Below are positions 9,549 through 18,529 of a DNA stretch of 52,120 bases, in pieces; the stretch's first letter is position 1, and each line of letters starts with the position of its first letter. The position numbers and the translations under genes were made by a program. The stretch is from an uncultured bacterium (GTDB lineage Bacteria; Verrucomicrobiota; Kiritimatiellia; RFP12; UBA1067): the NCBI GenBank assembly GCA_902769585.1, contig CACXPT010000001.1, forward strand, positions 1 to 52,120, read 5' to 3'. The notes under the pieces were generated by a model. It worked only from the letters and a program-made list of their open reading frames with translations, did not search any database and was not told where the DNA came from.

Positions 9549-10709
9549 ATGAGAATGAAGATATTGCCAGTATTGGCGGCGGTGATCTTGGTGTTGCCGC
9601 TGTGCGCGGAGGTGGATAGGGACCTGCTGCTGGGGCTTCTGCGGATTCCGTCGGTGACGAAGGATCAGGAGCAAAATAACCGCGCCGTCGAATACATGAA
9701 GCGATGGTTCGACGCGCACGGCGTGTTCACGGCAGTGGAGACGAACGAGGCTGGGCGCACGGTGCTCTATGCCGCCACCGTGCCGGGCAAGTGCCACGAC
9801 ATCGTGTTCGTCACGCATCTCGACGTGGTGCCACCCTCGCGCGACGGGCAGTTCGAGCCGGTCGTGAAGGACGGCTTCGTGTACGGGCGCGGCGCGTGCG
9901 ACACGAAGGGCAACGTGGCCGTCATCGCCCAGACGCTCGCGAACCTCGCGGGCAAGGGATCTGTGGGGGCTGTCTTTGCGACGGACGAGGAGACGCGCAC
10001 GGGTGCGTCCGACACGCCCACGCCCACGCACCTCCTGAACGTCGGCTACGTCCCGCGGAAGTTCCTGATCATCGGCGACACGAACGGCGAGTTCACGGAT
10101 TCGCTCACCGTCGCCGAGAAGGGGCACGTGGCCATCACGCTTCGCGCGCACGGGCGCGGCGGGCATTCGTCCATGCCCTGGGCGGCGGACAATCCCATTC
10201 CCAAGCTCTTGGCGGCGTACGCGAAGGTGCAGGCGGCGTTGCCGAAGCCCGCCGACCCGAACGACCACTGGCGCAACGACCTCACGCCCACGCGCCTCCT
10301 CGGCGCGCCGCAACCCAACATCATCCCAGACACGGCGGAGATGACGTTCTCCTACCGCTTCATCGATCCCGACGGCGCGGAGAAGATGAAGGCGTTCCTG
10401 GAGGAGACCACCGGCCTGGAGGTGATCCTGCCGAAGACATGGCGTCCGCCCGTGATCACCGATCCCGCGAACCCCTACGTGCAGGCGCTCCATGCCGCCA
10501 TGCGCCGCACGTGGCCTGATCGTGAGATTCCGCTCACGCGGATGTCCTGTGCCACGGACGCGACGCGCTACGCGCATCTTGCCCTCCCGACGGTCATCTT
10601 CGGCGCGACCGGTTTCGGCGCGCACGCCAAGGACGAGCGCGTCTCTCTCGCCAGCCTCGACGCATACGAGGCGATGTTTACCGCATTTCTGCGCGAACAC
10701 GCGGACTGA
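9549..10709 (+). CDS. Secreted M20-family metallopeptidase
   Basis: A 386-residue zinc-dependent peptidase or deacylase of the M20/ArgE-DapE-carboxypeptidase group. Residues 1-20 form a signal peptide (MKILPVLAAVILVLPLCA), so it acts outside the cytoplasm. Zinc ligands and catalytic residues are in place: His90 and Asp92 (VTHLDVV), Asp118 (GRGACDTKG), Glu147/Glu148 (TDEETRTG) and a His in the C-terminal GFGAHAKDE. The dimerisation domain begins around AEKGHVAITLRAHGRGGHSS. It is likely to trim peptides for uptake. It is preceded by an AGGAG Shine-Dalgarno and the large inverted repeat. Confidence 0.88.
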   Translation: MRMKILPVLAAVILVLPLCAEVDRDLLLGLLRIPSVTKDQEQNNRAVEYMKRWFDAHGVFTAVETNEAGRTVLYAATVPGKCHDIVFVTHLDVVPPSRDGQFEPVVKDGFVYGRGACDTKGNVAVIAQTLANLAGKGSVGAVFATDEETRTGASDTPTPTHLLNVGYVPRKFLIIGDTNGEFTDSLTVAEKGHVAITLRAHGRGGHSSMPWAADNPIPKLLAAYAKVQAALPKPADPNDHWRNDLTPTRLLGAPQPNIIPDTAEMTFSYRFIDPDGAEKMKAFLEETTGLEVILPKTWRPPVITDPANPYVQALHAAMRRTWPDREIPLTRMSCATDATRYAHLALPTVIFGATGFGAHAKDERVSLASLDAYEAMFTAFLREHAD

Positions 10710-10722
10710 ACCGCCGAAAATT

Positions 10723-10731
10723 TGATATAAT
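10723..10731 (+). promoter_or_regulatory. Extended -10 box of ilvB
   Basis: TGA followed by a consensus TATAAT (10726-10731). No clear -35 hexamer is visible at the expected distance, as is common for extended -10 promoters. A Shine-Dalgarno (AGGAAAGAAGG, 10744-10754) precedes the ATG at 10757. Confidence 0.6.
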
Positions 10732-10756
10732 ACTTCTTCTTGCAGGAAAGAAGGCA

Positions 10757-12490
10757 ATGAAGAAGAAACAACAGGTGACCGGGGCGCAGGCCCTGGTGGA
10801 TTCGCTCGCCAAGGCGGGCACGGAGGTGCTGTTCGGGTATCCGGGCGGTGCCGTCCTAGATATCTTCAACTGCCTGCCGGACGCGCCTTTCCAGTTCGTG
10901 CTGGGGCGCCACGAGCAGGGCAGCGTGCACATGGCCGACGGCTATGCGCGCGCGACGGGCAAGGTCGGCGTATGCCTCGTCACTTCCGGCCCGGGCGCAA
11001 CGAACACCGTCACGGGCCTTGCGACGGCGAACATGGACGGAGTGCCGCTCGTGTGCATCACGGGGCAGGTCCCGATGGCCCAGATCGGCACGGACGCCTT
11101 CCAGGAGGCGGACACGACTGGCATCACGCGCGCCGTCTCGAAGCACAACTTCCTCGTCCATTCCGCGGACGAGCTGCCCGAGATCGTGGCGGAGGCGTTC
11201 TACATCGCCACGCACGGCAAGCCCGGTCCTGTGGTGATCGACATCCCGAAGAACGTTCAGCAGGCGTTCACTACGGCGACGTACCCCGAGCGCGTGTCGC
11301 TTCGCGCCTACCATCCCGAGAGCTTCGCGACGTCCGCGCAGATGACGCGCCTCGCCAAGCTGATCAACGAGGCCGAGCGTCCGGTGATCTACGCGGGCGG
11401 CGGCGTGATCGCGAGCGGCGCTGCGAAGGACGTGGCGGCGCTTGCGCATCGCGCGCAGATTCCCGTGGCGACGACGCTGATGGGCCTCGGCTCGTTCGAC
11501 GAGCGCGACCCGCTCGCCCTGCGCCTCGCCGGCATGCACGGCAGCGCGGCGGCGAACTACGCGATCAACCACACGGATCTCCTCATCGCGCTCGGCGTGC
11601 GCTTCAGCGACCGCGTGACCGGCAAGCTGGCGGCCTACGCGAAAAAGGCGAAGATCGTGCACGTCGACTGCGATCCGGCGTCCATCGGCAAGAACGTGCG
11701 CGTCTCCCTCGGCATCGTGGCGGACGTGAAGGACGTGCTGACGACGGTGTCCTCGCGCGTGAAGGCGGCCGACCATTCGGCCTGGCTCGCGCAGATCGAG
11801 GCGTGGAAGAAGCAGCGCCCGATGGCGTACAAGCCCATGCATCCGAACGTGATCATGCCGCAGCAGGTGATCGAGGCGATCGACAAGGCCACGAAGGGCG
11901 AGGCGGTGCTCGTGACGGACGTGGGGCAGCACCAGATGTGGGCGGCCCAGTACTTCCGCCACAACCGTCCGCGCCGGTTCCTCACGTCCGGCGGCATGGG
12001 CACGATGGGCTTCGGCATCCCGGCGGCGATCGGCGCGGCGTTCGGCCGTCCAGACCGCAAGGTCGTGGCCGTGTGCGGCGACGGCGGCGCGCAGATGACG
12101 TTCGAGGAGCTCGTGGTGGCCGTGGAGCACAAGCTGCCCGTCACGTTCGTCGTCGTCAACAACGCATGCCTCGGCATGGTGCGCCAGTGGCAGGAACTGT
12201 TCTACGGCAAGCGCTACGCGGGGTCGATCCTCTCCGTGCGGGGGCGGCTAGCGAACGAACGGTTGGAGCAGGACCTCAAGTACGACTACCTGCCCGACTT
12301 CGTGAAGCTCGCGCAGGCGCACGGCGCGGACGCGGTGCGCGTGATCGACCCGGCGAAGCTGGAGGGTGCGATCCGCAAGGCGGTGAAGTCCGACAGGACG
12401 ACACTCGTGGAGGTCATCGTCGAGCCGCGCGCGAACGTCTATCCCATGCAGCCCGGCGGCCAGCCGGTGGAAGGAATGATTTTCGAATGA
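10757..12490 (+). CDS. ilvB: Acetolactate synthase large (catalytic) subunit
   Basis: ThDP enzyme condensing two pyruvates, or pyruvate and 2-oxobutyrate, for valine, leucine and isoleucine synthesis. The 577 residues match the family. Visible signatures are the catalytic Glu53 in RHEQGSVHMADGYAR, the FAD-domain strand region after GKPGPVVIDIPKNVQ, and the ThDP-binding motif beginning VCGDGGAQM and ending NNACLGMVRQWQ. It overlaps ilvN by 4 bases (ATGA), so the two subunits are made together. No leader peptide or attenuator is visible upstream. Confidence 0.95.
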   Translation: MKKKQQVTGAQALVDSLAKAGTEVLFGYPGGAVLDIFNCLPDAPFQFVLGRHEQGSVHMADGYARATGKVGVCLVTSGPGATNTVTGLATANMDGVPLVCITGQVPMAQIGTDAFQEADTTGITRAVSKHNFLVHSADELPEIVAEAFYIATHGKPGPVVIDIPKNVQQAFTTATYPERVSLRAYHPESFATSAQMTRLAKLINEAERPVIYAGGGVIASGAAKDVAALAHRAQIPVATTLMGLGSFDERDPLALRLAGMHGSAAANYAINHTDLLIALGVRFSDRVTGKLAAYAKKAKIVHVDCDPASIGKNVRVSLGIVADVKDVLTTVSSRVKAADHSAWLAQIEAWKKQRPMAYKPMHPNVIMPQQVIEAIDKATKGEAVLVTDVGQHQMWAAQYFRHNRPRRFLTSGGMGTMGFGIPAAIGAAFGRPDRKVVAVCGDGGAQMTFEELVVAVEHKLPVTFVVVNNACLGMVRQWQELFYGKRYAGSILSVRGRLANERLEQDLKYDYLPDFVKLAQAHGADAVRVIDPAKLEGAIRKAVKSDRTTLVEVIVEPRANVYPMQPGGQPVEGMIFE

Positions 12491-12741
12491 AGGAAGAATT
12501 GCACAGATTGAATTGCTTTGTGGAGAACAAGCCCGGTGTCCTGGCGAGGATCGTGGGCCTGTTCTCCGGGCGCGGATACAACATCCAGTCGCTCAGCGTG
12601 GGGCCGACCGAGGACGGCACGGTCTCGCGCATGAAGATCGACGTGCTGGGCGACGACCGCGTCATCCAGCAGATCATCCTCCAGCTGAGGAACCAGGTGA
12701 ACGTCATTGAGGTGACGGCGCGGCGGAAAGGTGAAAGGTGA
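12487..12741 (+). CDS. ilvN: Acetolactate synthase small (regulatory) subunit, short form
   Basis: An 84-residue single ACT-domain protein (NKPGVLARIVGLFSGRGYNI at residues 14-33), the regulatory partner of IlvB for branched-chain amino-acid feedback. It is shorter than the IlvH type (about 160 aa) and similar to the IlvM/IlvN type. The start is fixed by the ATGA overlap with ilvB. The last residues (RRKGER) and the stop codon are encoded by the first units of the purine-rich repeat array that follows, so the original C-terminus may have been altered by the repeat. Confidence 0.9.
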   Translation: MKEELHRLNCFVENKPGVLARIVGLFSGRGYNIQSLSVGPTEDGTVSRMKIDVLGDDRVIQQIILQLRNQVNVIEVTARRKGER

Positions 12742-12832
12742 AGGGTGAAGGGTGAAGAAGGTGAAGGTTAAGGTGAAGGGTGAAGGTTAAGGTGAAGGTG
12801 AAGGTTGAGGTGAAGAGTGAAAGGTAAGGGCA
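12730..12832 (+). repeat. Purine-rich tandem array with AGGTGA core
   Basis: Irregular 6-7 base units (AGGTGAA, GGGTGAA, GGTTAAG) fill the ilvN to glycosidase gap. AGGTGA occurs seven times and GGGTGA three times. AGGTGA is complementary to the 3' end of 16S rRNA. Related arrays lie at 13903-13930 and 14819-14870. Confidence 0.8.
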
Positions 12833-12840
12833 AAACTCTT

Positions 12841-13902
12841 ATGGCGAACAAAAACTCTGTCTTTTGTCTACTGTCCTCTGTACTCCTGCTGCCGGGACTG
12901 CTGGCGGCGGCGCAGCCTTGCCGCGACATCGTCTTCAAGCCGCTGGAGGCCGGCCTGATGCGATACGGCGACACGACGCGCCTCGGGCGGCCTTTCGCGA
13001 AGGATCCCACCGTGATCCGCCACAACGGCAAGTACTTCATGTACTACAGCGAGTGCAGCTACGCCAAGGATCGCGTGCCCAAGAACCTGCCGAAGTACCG
13101 CACGTGGTGGTGGGGCGGAATCGCGACCAGCACGAACCTCGTGGACTGGACGCGCGTCGGTAACATCACCGTGGAAGGTGCGCCGGAGACGGTCGGATGG
13201 GTCGCCCCTTGCGTGAAGAAGTTCGACGGGAAGATCCACATCTTCGCGCAGGGCCACGACGAGCGGGGCATCGACGCGCCGAAGGACAAGGCACCGAATA
13301 AGCTCAACGTCCTCTGGCATGCGACGAGCGACGACGGCATCCACTTCAGGAGCGACACTGACAAGCCGGCCTTCATCGCGAAGAACGAGTGGTCGCTCAA
13401 CCGCGCCATCGACGCCGAGGTCTACCGCGTGGGCGACAGGATGATGCTCATGTACGCCACGCGCGAGCATCCCACCGGCAACATCCAGCAGCTCGGCATG
13501 GCGTGGGCCAAGTACGGCAGCGCGTACGGGCTTTCCGACTGGCACGAGCTCTCGATCAAGGCGCCGTTCTTCAAGCCCGACCTGCCGTGGGAGATGAAGT
13601 GCATCGAGGCGCCGACCGTGATCCAGCGCAAGGGCATCTGGTACATGTTCTACGCGGGTGCGTACAACCACGAGCGCCAGCAGATCGGCGTGGCGTGGTC
13701 GATGGACGGCGTGAACTTCACGCGCTGGCGCAACGAGCCCGTGCTGCCGCATGGCCCGGAAGGTTCGTGGAACGCCTGGGAGAGCGGACACCCCGGCATC
13801 TTCGAGGACGACGACGGAACCGTTTACCTCTTCTACCAGGGCAAGGCGACGCTGAAGGGCGACTACCAGCTTTCCTGCCTGAAGGTGGAGTTTGTAGATT
13901 AA
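12841..13902 (+). CDS. Secreted five-bladed beta-propeller glycosidase (GH43/GH32/GH130-like)
   Basis: A 353-residue protein with an N-terminal signal peptide (SVFCLLSSVLLLPGLLAAAQ). The rest has the repeated blade pattern of beta-propeller glycosidases: KDPTVIRHNGKYFMYYS, GGIATSTNLVDWTRVGN, APTVIQRKGIWYMFYAGA, GVAWSMDGVNFTRW and HPGIFEDDDGTVYLFYQG. The Asp in KDPT is the likely catalytic base, and acidic residues in EAPT and GIFEDDDG are further candidates. Substrate and exact family cannot be settled by eye. An in-frame GTG at 12817 lies within the purine-rich repeat; the ATG at 12841 gives a better signal peptide. Confidence 0.75.
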   Translation: MANKNSVFCLLSSVLLLPGLLAAAQPCRDIVFKPLEAGLMRYGDTTRLGRPFAKDPTVIRHNGKYFMYYSECSYAKDRVPKNLPKYRTWWWGGIATSTNLVDWTRVGNITVEGAPETVGWVAPCVKKFDGKIHIFAQGHDERGIDAPKDKAPNKLNVLWHATSDDGIHFRSDTDKPAFIAKNEWSLNRAIDAEVYRVGDRMMLMYATREHPTGNIQQLGMAWAKYGSAYGLSDWHELSIKAPFFKPDLPWEMKCIEAPTVIQRKGIWYMFYAGAYNHERQQIGVAWSMDGVNFTRWRNEPVLPHGPEGSWNAWESGHPGIFEDDDGTVYLFYQGKATLKGDYQLSCLKVEFVD

Positions 13903-13990
13903 AAGGTTGAAAGGTTGAAAAGTTGAAAGGGATGTCGGTCGTCGAATGTCGCATCCCACCACCACCATCTCCACCACCAACTACCATCTA
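13903..13990 (+). repeat. Simple-sequence spacer between glycosidase and folE
   Basis: The first part (13903-13930) repeats GGTTGAA-like purine units, a variant of the neighbouring AGGTGAA arrays. The second part (about 13957-13989) is rich in CCACCA and CATC triplets. No Shine-Dalgarno is obvious before the folE ATG at 13994. Confidence 0.6.
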
Positions 13991-13993
13991 GCC

Positions 13994-14557
13994 ATGAAAG
14001 AACCTAATGAAAAGAAGATCGCCGCGCTGGTGAAGCAGCTGCTGGTTGAGCTGGGCGAGGATCCGGCGCGGGACGGTCTCGTGAAGACGCCTGCGCGCGT
14101 GGCGAAGTCGCTCCTGTACCTCACGCGCGGCTACCGCCAGACGCCGAGGGGCGTCCTGAACAACGCCATCTTCGACGCGGGCGCGAACCACATGATCGTG
14201 CTACGCAACATCGAGGTGTACTCGATGTGCGAGCATCACATGCTCCCGTTCTACGGCACGTGCGCGGTGGGTTACATCGCGCGGAGCAAGGTGCTGGGCG
14301 TCTCGAAGATCGCCCGCATAGTCGACTGCTTCGCGCGCCGACTGCAGATCCAGGAGCGACTTACGGAGCAGGTGGCGGACGCGATCCTCGACGCCTCGAA
14401 GGCGGAGGGCGTGGGCGTGGTGTTCCGCTGCCGGCACCTCTGCATGATGATGCGCGGCGTGGAGAAGCAGAACTCCGAGATGGTGACGTCCGCCATGCTC
14501 GGCAGCTTCCGCGAGGACGAGAAGGTGCGGCAGGAGTTCCTGTCGCTCGCGAAGTGA
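13994..14557 (+). CDS. folE: GTP cyclohydrolase I
   Basis: Converts GTP to 7,8-dihydroneopterin triphosphate, the entry to folate and, in bacteria, queuosine precursors. The 187 residues show the family landmarks. Zinc ligands are Cys79 and His82 in MCEHHMLPF and Cys150 in RHLCMMMRGV; the substrate loop GVSKIARIVDCFARRLQIQE is also present. An ATG at 13946 would add 16 residues (SHPTTTISTTNYHLA) encoded by low-complexity sequence, so I prefer 13994. The window also carries queA far downstream, which uses this pathway's product indirectly. Confidence 0.95.
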   Translation: MKEPNEKKIAALVKQLLVELGEDPARDGLVKTPARVAKSLLYLTRGYRQTPRGVLNNAIFDAGANHMIVLRNIEVYSMCEHHMLPFYGTCAVGYIARSKVLGVSKIARIVDCFARRLQIQERLTEQVADAILDASKAEGVGVVFRCRHLCMMMRGVEKQNSEMVTSAMLGSFREDEKVRQEFLSLAK

Positions 14558-14567
14558 GGAATGCGCC

Positions 14568-14819
14568 ATGCCGATGTACGTGTACGAGGCGAAGGAAGGG
14601 GCGAAGGGGTGCGCGAGGTGCCGCGCGGGATTCGAGATCGCGCAGTCGATCAACGACCCCAAGCTGACCGTCTGCCCTGACTGCGGCTCGCCGATCTTCC
14701 GTGTCATCCAGGCGCCCGGCCTCGGCCATTCGCAGACCGATCTACACTACCGCGCGAAGCGCGCGGGCTTCTCCTGCCTGAAGAAGGTCCAGAAGGGCGA
14801 GTACGAGAAGATGTATTGA
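14568..14819 (+). CDS. FmdB-family zinc-ribbon protein
   Basis: An 83-residue protein starting MPMYVYEA, the typical opening of FmdB-type putative regulators. A four-cysteine zinc ribbon follows (CARC at residues 15-18, CPDC at residues 36-39). The remainder, with HYRAKRAGFSCLKK, is basic and might bind nucleic acid. It is 10 bases after folE and so in the same transcript. Its function is not known for the family. Confidence 0.8.
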   Translation: MPMYVYEAKEGAKGCARCRAGFEIAQSINDPKLTVCPDCGSPIFRVIQAPGLGHSQTDLHYRAKRAGFSCLKKVQKGEYEKMY

Positions 14820-14870
14820 AAGGTGAAGGGTGAAAGGTGAAGGGTGAAAGGTGAAGGTTAAGGTTAAGGG
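14819..14870 (+). repeat. Purine-rich AGGTGA array before nagA
   Basis: Three AGGTGA and two GGGTGA units in alternation, then GGTTAAG units, filling the gap between the zinc-ribbon gene and nagA. The start codon lies about 24 bases after the last AGGTGA, too far for ordinary Shine-Dalgarno pairing. Confidence 0.75.
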
Positions 14871-14877
14871 TAGCAAA

Positions 14878-16053
14878 ATGAAGAAGACGATGATTGTGAA
14901 TGCGCATGTGATCTCGCCGGGGGTGGACCTGCGGCGCGCGCGTATTGTGCTGAAGGGCCGGGAGATCGAGTCTGTCGAGCCGATGGAGGCCGCGTGCCGC
15001 GAAGGGTGCGCGTGCCGCAAGGGGTTCGACGTCGTGGTTGACGTGCGCGGCAAGTACGTCGTGCCCGGGTTCATCGACGTGCATCTGCACGGCGCGAGCG
15101 GGTACGACGTGTGCGATGCCACGCCCGAGGCGATCACCGCCATCGCGGAGGCGAAGCTCGCGGAGGGCTGCACCACGTTCCTGCCCACCACCCTCACCGT
15201 AGACAACAAGACGCTGAAGGCCGCCGCGCGGGCGGTTGCGGCGTACCGGAAGGACATGCGCTTCTCGAAGGCGCCCGGCCTCCATCTGGAGGGTCCGTTC
15301 ATCAACCCCGCCTGCTGCGGGGCGCAGAACCCGGCGTTCGTGCGCGCGCCTTCCATCCGCGAGGTCATGGGCATCGCGGCCATCGCGCCCGTGAAGCTGG
15401 TGAGCTTCGCGCCCGAGATGAAGGACGGAGCGGAGTTCGCCGCGGCGTGCCTCTCCAACGGCATCGTGCCGAGCTGCGGCCACTCGGGGGCCACGTTCGC
15501 GCAGCTCCAGCCTGCGTACGCGAAAGGGCTCCGCCACATGACGCACTTCTGCAACCAGATGACGAAGTTGCACCATCGCGAGATCGGGCTCGTGGGCGCG
15601 GGGTTCCTCGTGGACGACCTCAACACCGAGATCATCGGCGACCGCATCCACCTCTGCGACGACATGCTGCGCCTCATCTTCAAGGTGCGCGACCTGGCGC
15701 ATATCCAGCTGATCACCGACTCCCTGCGCTGCTCGCACAAGGCTGACGGCTACACGTTCGAGATGGGCGGCATGAAGGTGCAGCTGAAGAACGGGCAGGC
15801 TCGCCTCGTGAAGGAAGGCAACCTGGCCGGCTCCACGCTGTGGATCAACAAGGGCCTCAAGAACCTGCGCGACGTGACGGGCCTGCCGCTGAAGGACCTT
15901 GTCCGCACGACCTCCTGGAACCAGGCGATCGAGCTTGGCCTCGGCCGCCAGCTCGGCAAGGTGGAGAAGGGATTCGTGGCGGACCTCGCGGTCCTCGACC
16001 CGAAGACGTTCGACGTCTGCGCCGTCTTCGTCGACGGCGAACAGCGCATCTAG
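14878..16053 (+). CDS. nagA: N-acetylglucosamine-6-phosphate deacetylase
   Basis: Removes the acetyl group from GlcNAc-6-P, feeding amino-sugar breakdown or cell-wall precursor recycling in the cytoplasm. The 391 residues fit the amidohydrolase family. Metal and catalytic motifs are HLHG (His69/His71), GLHLEGPFINP, SCGHSGAT, THFCNQM (usually THLFNAM) and the catalytic Asp in LITDSL. The substitution within THLFNAM is unusual but keeps the His. A short internal duplication (CREGCACRKG, about residues 40-49) sits in a surface loop of the N-terminal beta-sandwich. A partner glucosamine-6-P deaminase is not in the window. Confidence 0.88.
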   Translation: MKKTMIVNAHVISPGVDLRRARIVLKGREIESVEPMEAACREGCACRKGFDVVVDVRGKYVVPGFIDVHLHGASGYDVCDATPEAITAIAEAKLAEGCTTFLPTTLTVDNKTLKAAARAVAAYRKDMRFSKAPGLHLEGPFINPACCGAQNPAFVRAPSIREVMGIAAIAPVKLVSFAPEMKDGAEFAAACLSNGIVPSCGHSGATFAQLQPAYAKGLRHMTHFCNQMTKLHHREIGLVGAGFLVDDLNTEIIGDRIHLCDDMLRLIFKVRDLAHIQLITDSLRCSHKADGYTFEMGGMKVQLKNGQARLVKEGNLAGSTLWINKGLKNLRDVTGLPLKDLVRTTSWNQAIELGLGRQLGKVEKGFVADLAVLDPKTFDVCAVFVDGEQRI

Positions 16054-16072
16054 CGAGGCGAAGGGAGCGGAA

Positions 16073-18529
16073 GTGAGACGCGAGATTGCCGTTCTGGTTG
16101 CCGTTGCCGCGCTGGCGGCGACAGGTGAAGAATTCGATCTCGGCGGCGGCATCGCTGCCACGACAGCGCCCGACGGAAGCGTGACGTTTCGTGCGGGCGG
16201 CGCATCGCTGGGATTTGCGCCGTTCGAGATTGCGTCCGCCACCAACGGCGTAGCGCCGGCAGTCAGGTTTTGTGCCGATGGCGATGCGCTCGTGGCAGAT
16301 GCGACTGGCGATCCGGCGGCGTTCGGCCGCGTGTCGTTCGGCCGCTGCTCCGCGTTGCCGCAGAGCCTGTACTTCGGCTACGGCTACTGCGTGCGCGAGC
16401 CGGGGCGGCTGCATGTGCCGCTGAACGGCCACCAGAACGCCACGAGGTACGCGGGCTTCGAGTTCGCCAACGGCCTGTCGCTAGTCATCGCCACCACAAC
16501 AGCGCCAGACGCGCTCTTCGTCGATCCGAAGAAGGGCACGTTCGGCTTCGCGTGCGGCCAGCCTACGACATTCACGTTCGTGCCGGGGCGCGCGGGCGCG
16601 TACGACTGCGCGCTTCGCTACCGGCGCCACGTGGATACGCCGCCCTCGCCAGGCTTCGCCGCAAAGGCCGGGCGGTTCTGCGTCGACACTTGGAACGGCA
16701 CGTTCGCTCAGCACGAGCGCCTTATCCGCCGATGCGCCGACGAGTATGGCCTGCGCGACGACCTGCTCTTCTACATCCACTGCTGGCAGCGCTACGGGTT
16801 CGACCGCCACCTGCCGGACGTCTATCCGCCGTCTTCGACGTTCGGCACCGGCGACGAGCTGAAGCGCGCTTGCGCCGCCGCGCACGAACGCGGATGGAGC
16901 TTCGGGGTCCACCTGAACGTCATCGACTGCTACACCAACTCGCCATGGTTTGACTGGTCGAAGATATGCCACGACGCGAAGGGGCGTCCGATCAAGGCGT
17001 GGATCAACCCGCCGCACAACGAGCAGAGCTACCGCCTCCTGCCGAAGTTCGCGCCTGCTTCCATTTCCTACCAGGTCGCGTCGCTGCTGGCTGACGGGTT
17101 CGCGCCCGACACGGTGTTCGTGGACGTCACCGGAAGCACGACGATGTCCAGCGCGACATGCCGCGACAGCGCCGGACGCGTCCACCCGCTCATCACGAAC
17201 ACGGACGCGAACGCGCAGATGTTCGACACCGCGCGTACGCTCTTGTCCGCCGCCGGCAACCGGCCGACGTTCGTGTCTAGCGAGGCGCCGTGCGACTACA
17301 TGGCAGGGCATCTCGACGGAGGCGACTGCCAGTGGATGTATCTTTCGCACGAGAAGGACGTCTACCGCTGGATGACGGTTGGCGGCAAGGGACTCGTCAC
17401 GAAGGTGCCATGGTTCCCCGTGGTCTGGCACGACCGCATGTCCCTGCACGGCGTCGGCTACAGCGCACGCTTCGAGGGAGCGCGCGGCGAGGACTGCCAC
17501 GGCATCGATTCCGACGACTACATCTCCTGCGAGGTCATGAACGGCCATTCTCTCATGGCGGACTGCTACAACCGCGACGCCTACAAGGCCGAGGCGGGTA
17601 TCCTGGAGCCGATCGACGAGGCGCGCTGCCTGCGTCAGATCGTGCGGAAGTACTGGCTTGCGCAGCATGTCATCCGTGATATCGCTACGGCAACGGTGCA
17701 GAACGTGTCATTCCCAGACGGCGATCCGCAACACGTGAGGGTAGCATGGTCGACTGGCATGACCGTGCTCGTGAACCGTGGCGTACGCGACTGGTCGGCG
17801 GCCACTGGAGATGTTGGTCTCGGCGACGTGATCTTACCGCAGTACGGATTCGTGGCCTTCAATCCGAAGACTGGGAACTACGCCGCGATTCGCCGCCGCG
17901 GGCGGCGAGTTGTGGAGGAGAGCGCGTACCGCGATGGCGCGAAGACGGTGCGCTACGTGAACCCGCGCGGCGCGGACACTGCAGTTGGACGACTGCCGCT
18001 TGCGCCGGTGACGGCGGTTTCGCTCACTGGTGGAGTCTTTAGGGCATCGATTGACTGGCGGCTGTTTGGTGGTGCCGCCGTGCCGAAGGGAAAGTATCGC
18101 GTCAGCCTGTGGCTGCTTGATCCTGGCTTCCGCGAGTACAGCCCGAAGTCGGCGGCGCTGCGTATGGCTACGGCCGACGTGGCGCTCGATTCGCCCACCG
18201 TGCTGTCGTTTGCCTGGCCGAAGGATGTGAAGGGGCAGCGTGTGGTACACGTGGCCGTATGTCCAGTCGGAGCGGACGCGGACGATCCCAAGCTTCGCTT
18301 CAAGATGCTCGGTACGTCGGCGTTCTACCGGCGCTACAGGCAGGGGGCGCTAGCGGCCGACGGCACATGGACGCCGTTCCGGTGTCCTGACGAGAACCTG
18401 TGGGAGCGTCTTTTCCCGCCTACTGAACCTGTCGATTACGGCTGGGTGGAGACTGCCGAAGCGTTCCGGCTCGTTTCGGAAGAAGGGCGGTCGGACGTTA
18501 AGACGCCTTTGCCTCCGTTGGCCATGTAA
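16073..18529 (+). CDS. Large secreted glycoside-hydrolase-like protein (TIM-barrel type, family uncertain)
   Basis: An 818-residue protein with a GTG start (16073) preceded by AAGGGAGCGGAA. The signal peptide is REIAVLVAVAALAA. The N-terminal 200 residues look like a beta-sandwich. Then RFCVDTWNGTFAQHERLIRR, FYIHCWQRYGFDRHLPD, HERGWSFGVHLNVID and DTVFVDVTGSTTMSS resemble successive strands of a barrel, as in GH31/GH36/GH101-like enzymes. The C-terminal 250 residues are beta-rich. Asp residues at the strand ends (VIDC, FVDVTG) are candidate catalytic residues. It lies 19 bases after nagA, which suits a role in amino-sugar glycans. Its last 94 bases overlap the 3' end of the opposing GH43 gene. 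Confidence 0.6.
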   Translation: MRREIAVLVAVAALAATGEEFDLGGGIAATTAPDGSVTFRAGGASLGFAPFEIASATNGVAPAVRFCADGDALVADATGDPAAFGRVSFGRCSALPQSLYFGYGYCVREPGRLHVPLNGHQNATRYAGFEFANGLSLVIATTTAPDALFVDPKKGTFGFACGQPTTFTFVPGRAGAYDCALRYRRHVDTPPSPGFAAKAGRFCVDTWNGTFAQHERLIRRCADEYGLRDDLLFYIHCWQRYGFDRHLPDVYPPSSTFGTGDELKRACAAAHERGWSFGVHLNVIDCYTNSPWFDWSKICHDAKGRPIKAWINPPHNEQSYRLLPKFAPASISYQVASLLADGFAPDTVFVDVTGSTTMSSATCRDSAGRVHPLITNTDANAQMFDTARTLLSAAGNRPTFVSSEAPCDYMAGHLDGGDCQWMYLSHEKDVYRWMTVGGKGLVTKVPWFPVVWHDRMSLHGVGYSARFEGARGEDCHGIDSDDYISCEVMNGHSLMADCYNRDAYKAEAGILEPIDEARCLRQIVRKYWLAQHVIRDIATATVQNVSFPDGDPQHVRVAWSTGMTVLVNRGVRDWSAATGDVGLGDVILPQYGFVAFNPKTGNYAAIRRRGRRVVEESAYRDGAKTVRYVNPRGADTAVGRLPLAPVTAVSLTGGVFRASIDWRLFGGAAVPKGKYRVSLWLLDPGFREYSPKSAALRMATADVALDSPTVLSFAWPKDVKGQRVVHVAVCPVGADADDPKLRFKMLGTSAFYRRYRQGALAADGTWTPFRCPDENLWERLFPPTEPVDYGWVETAEAFRLVSEEGRSDVKTPLPPLAM

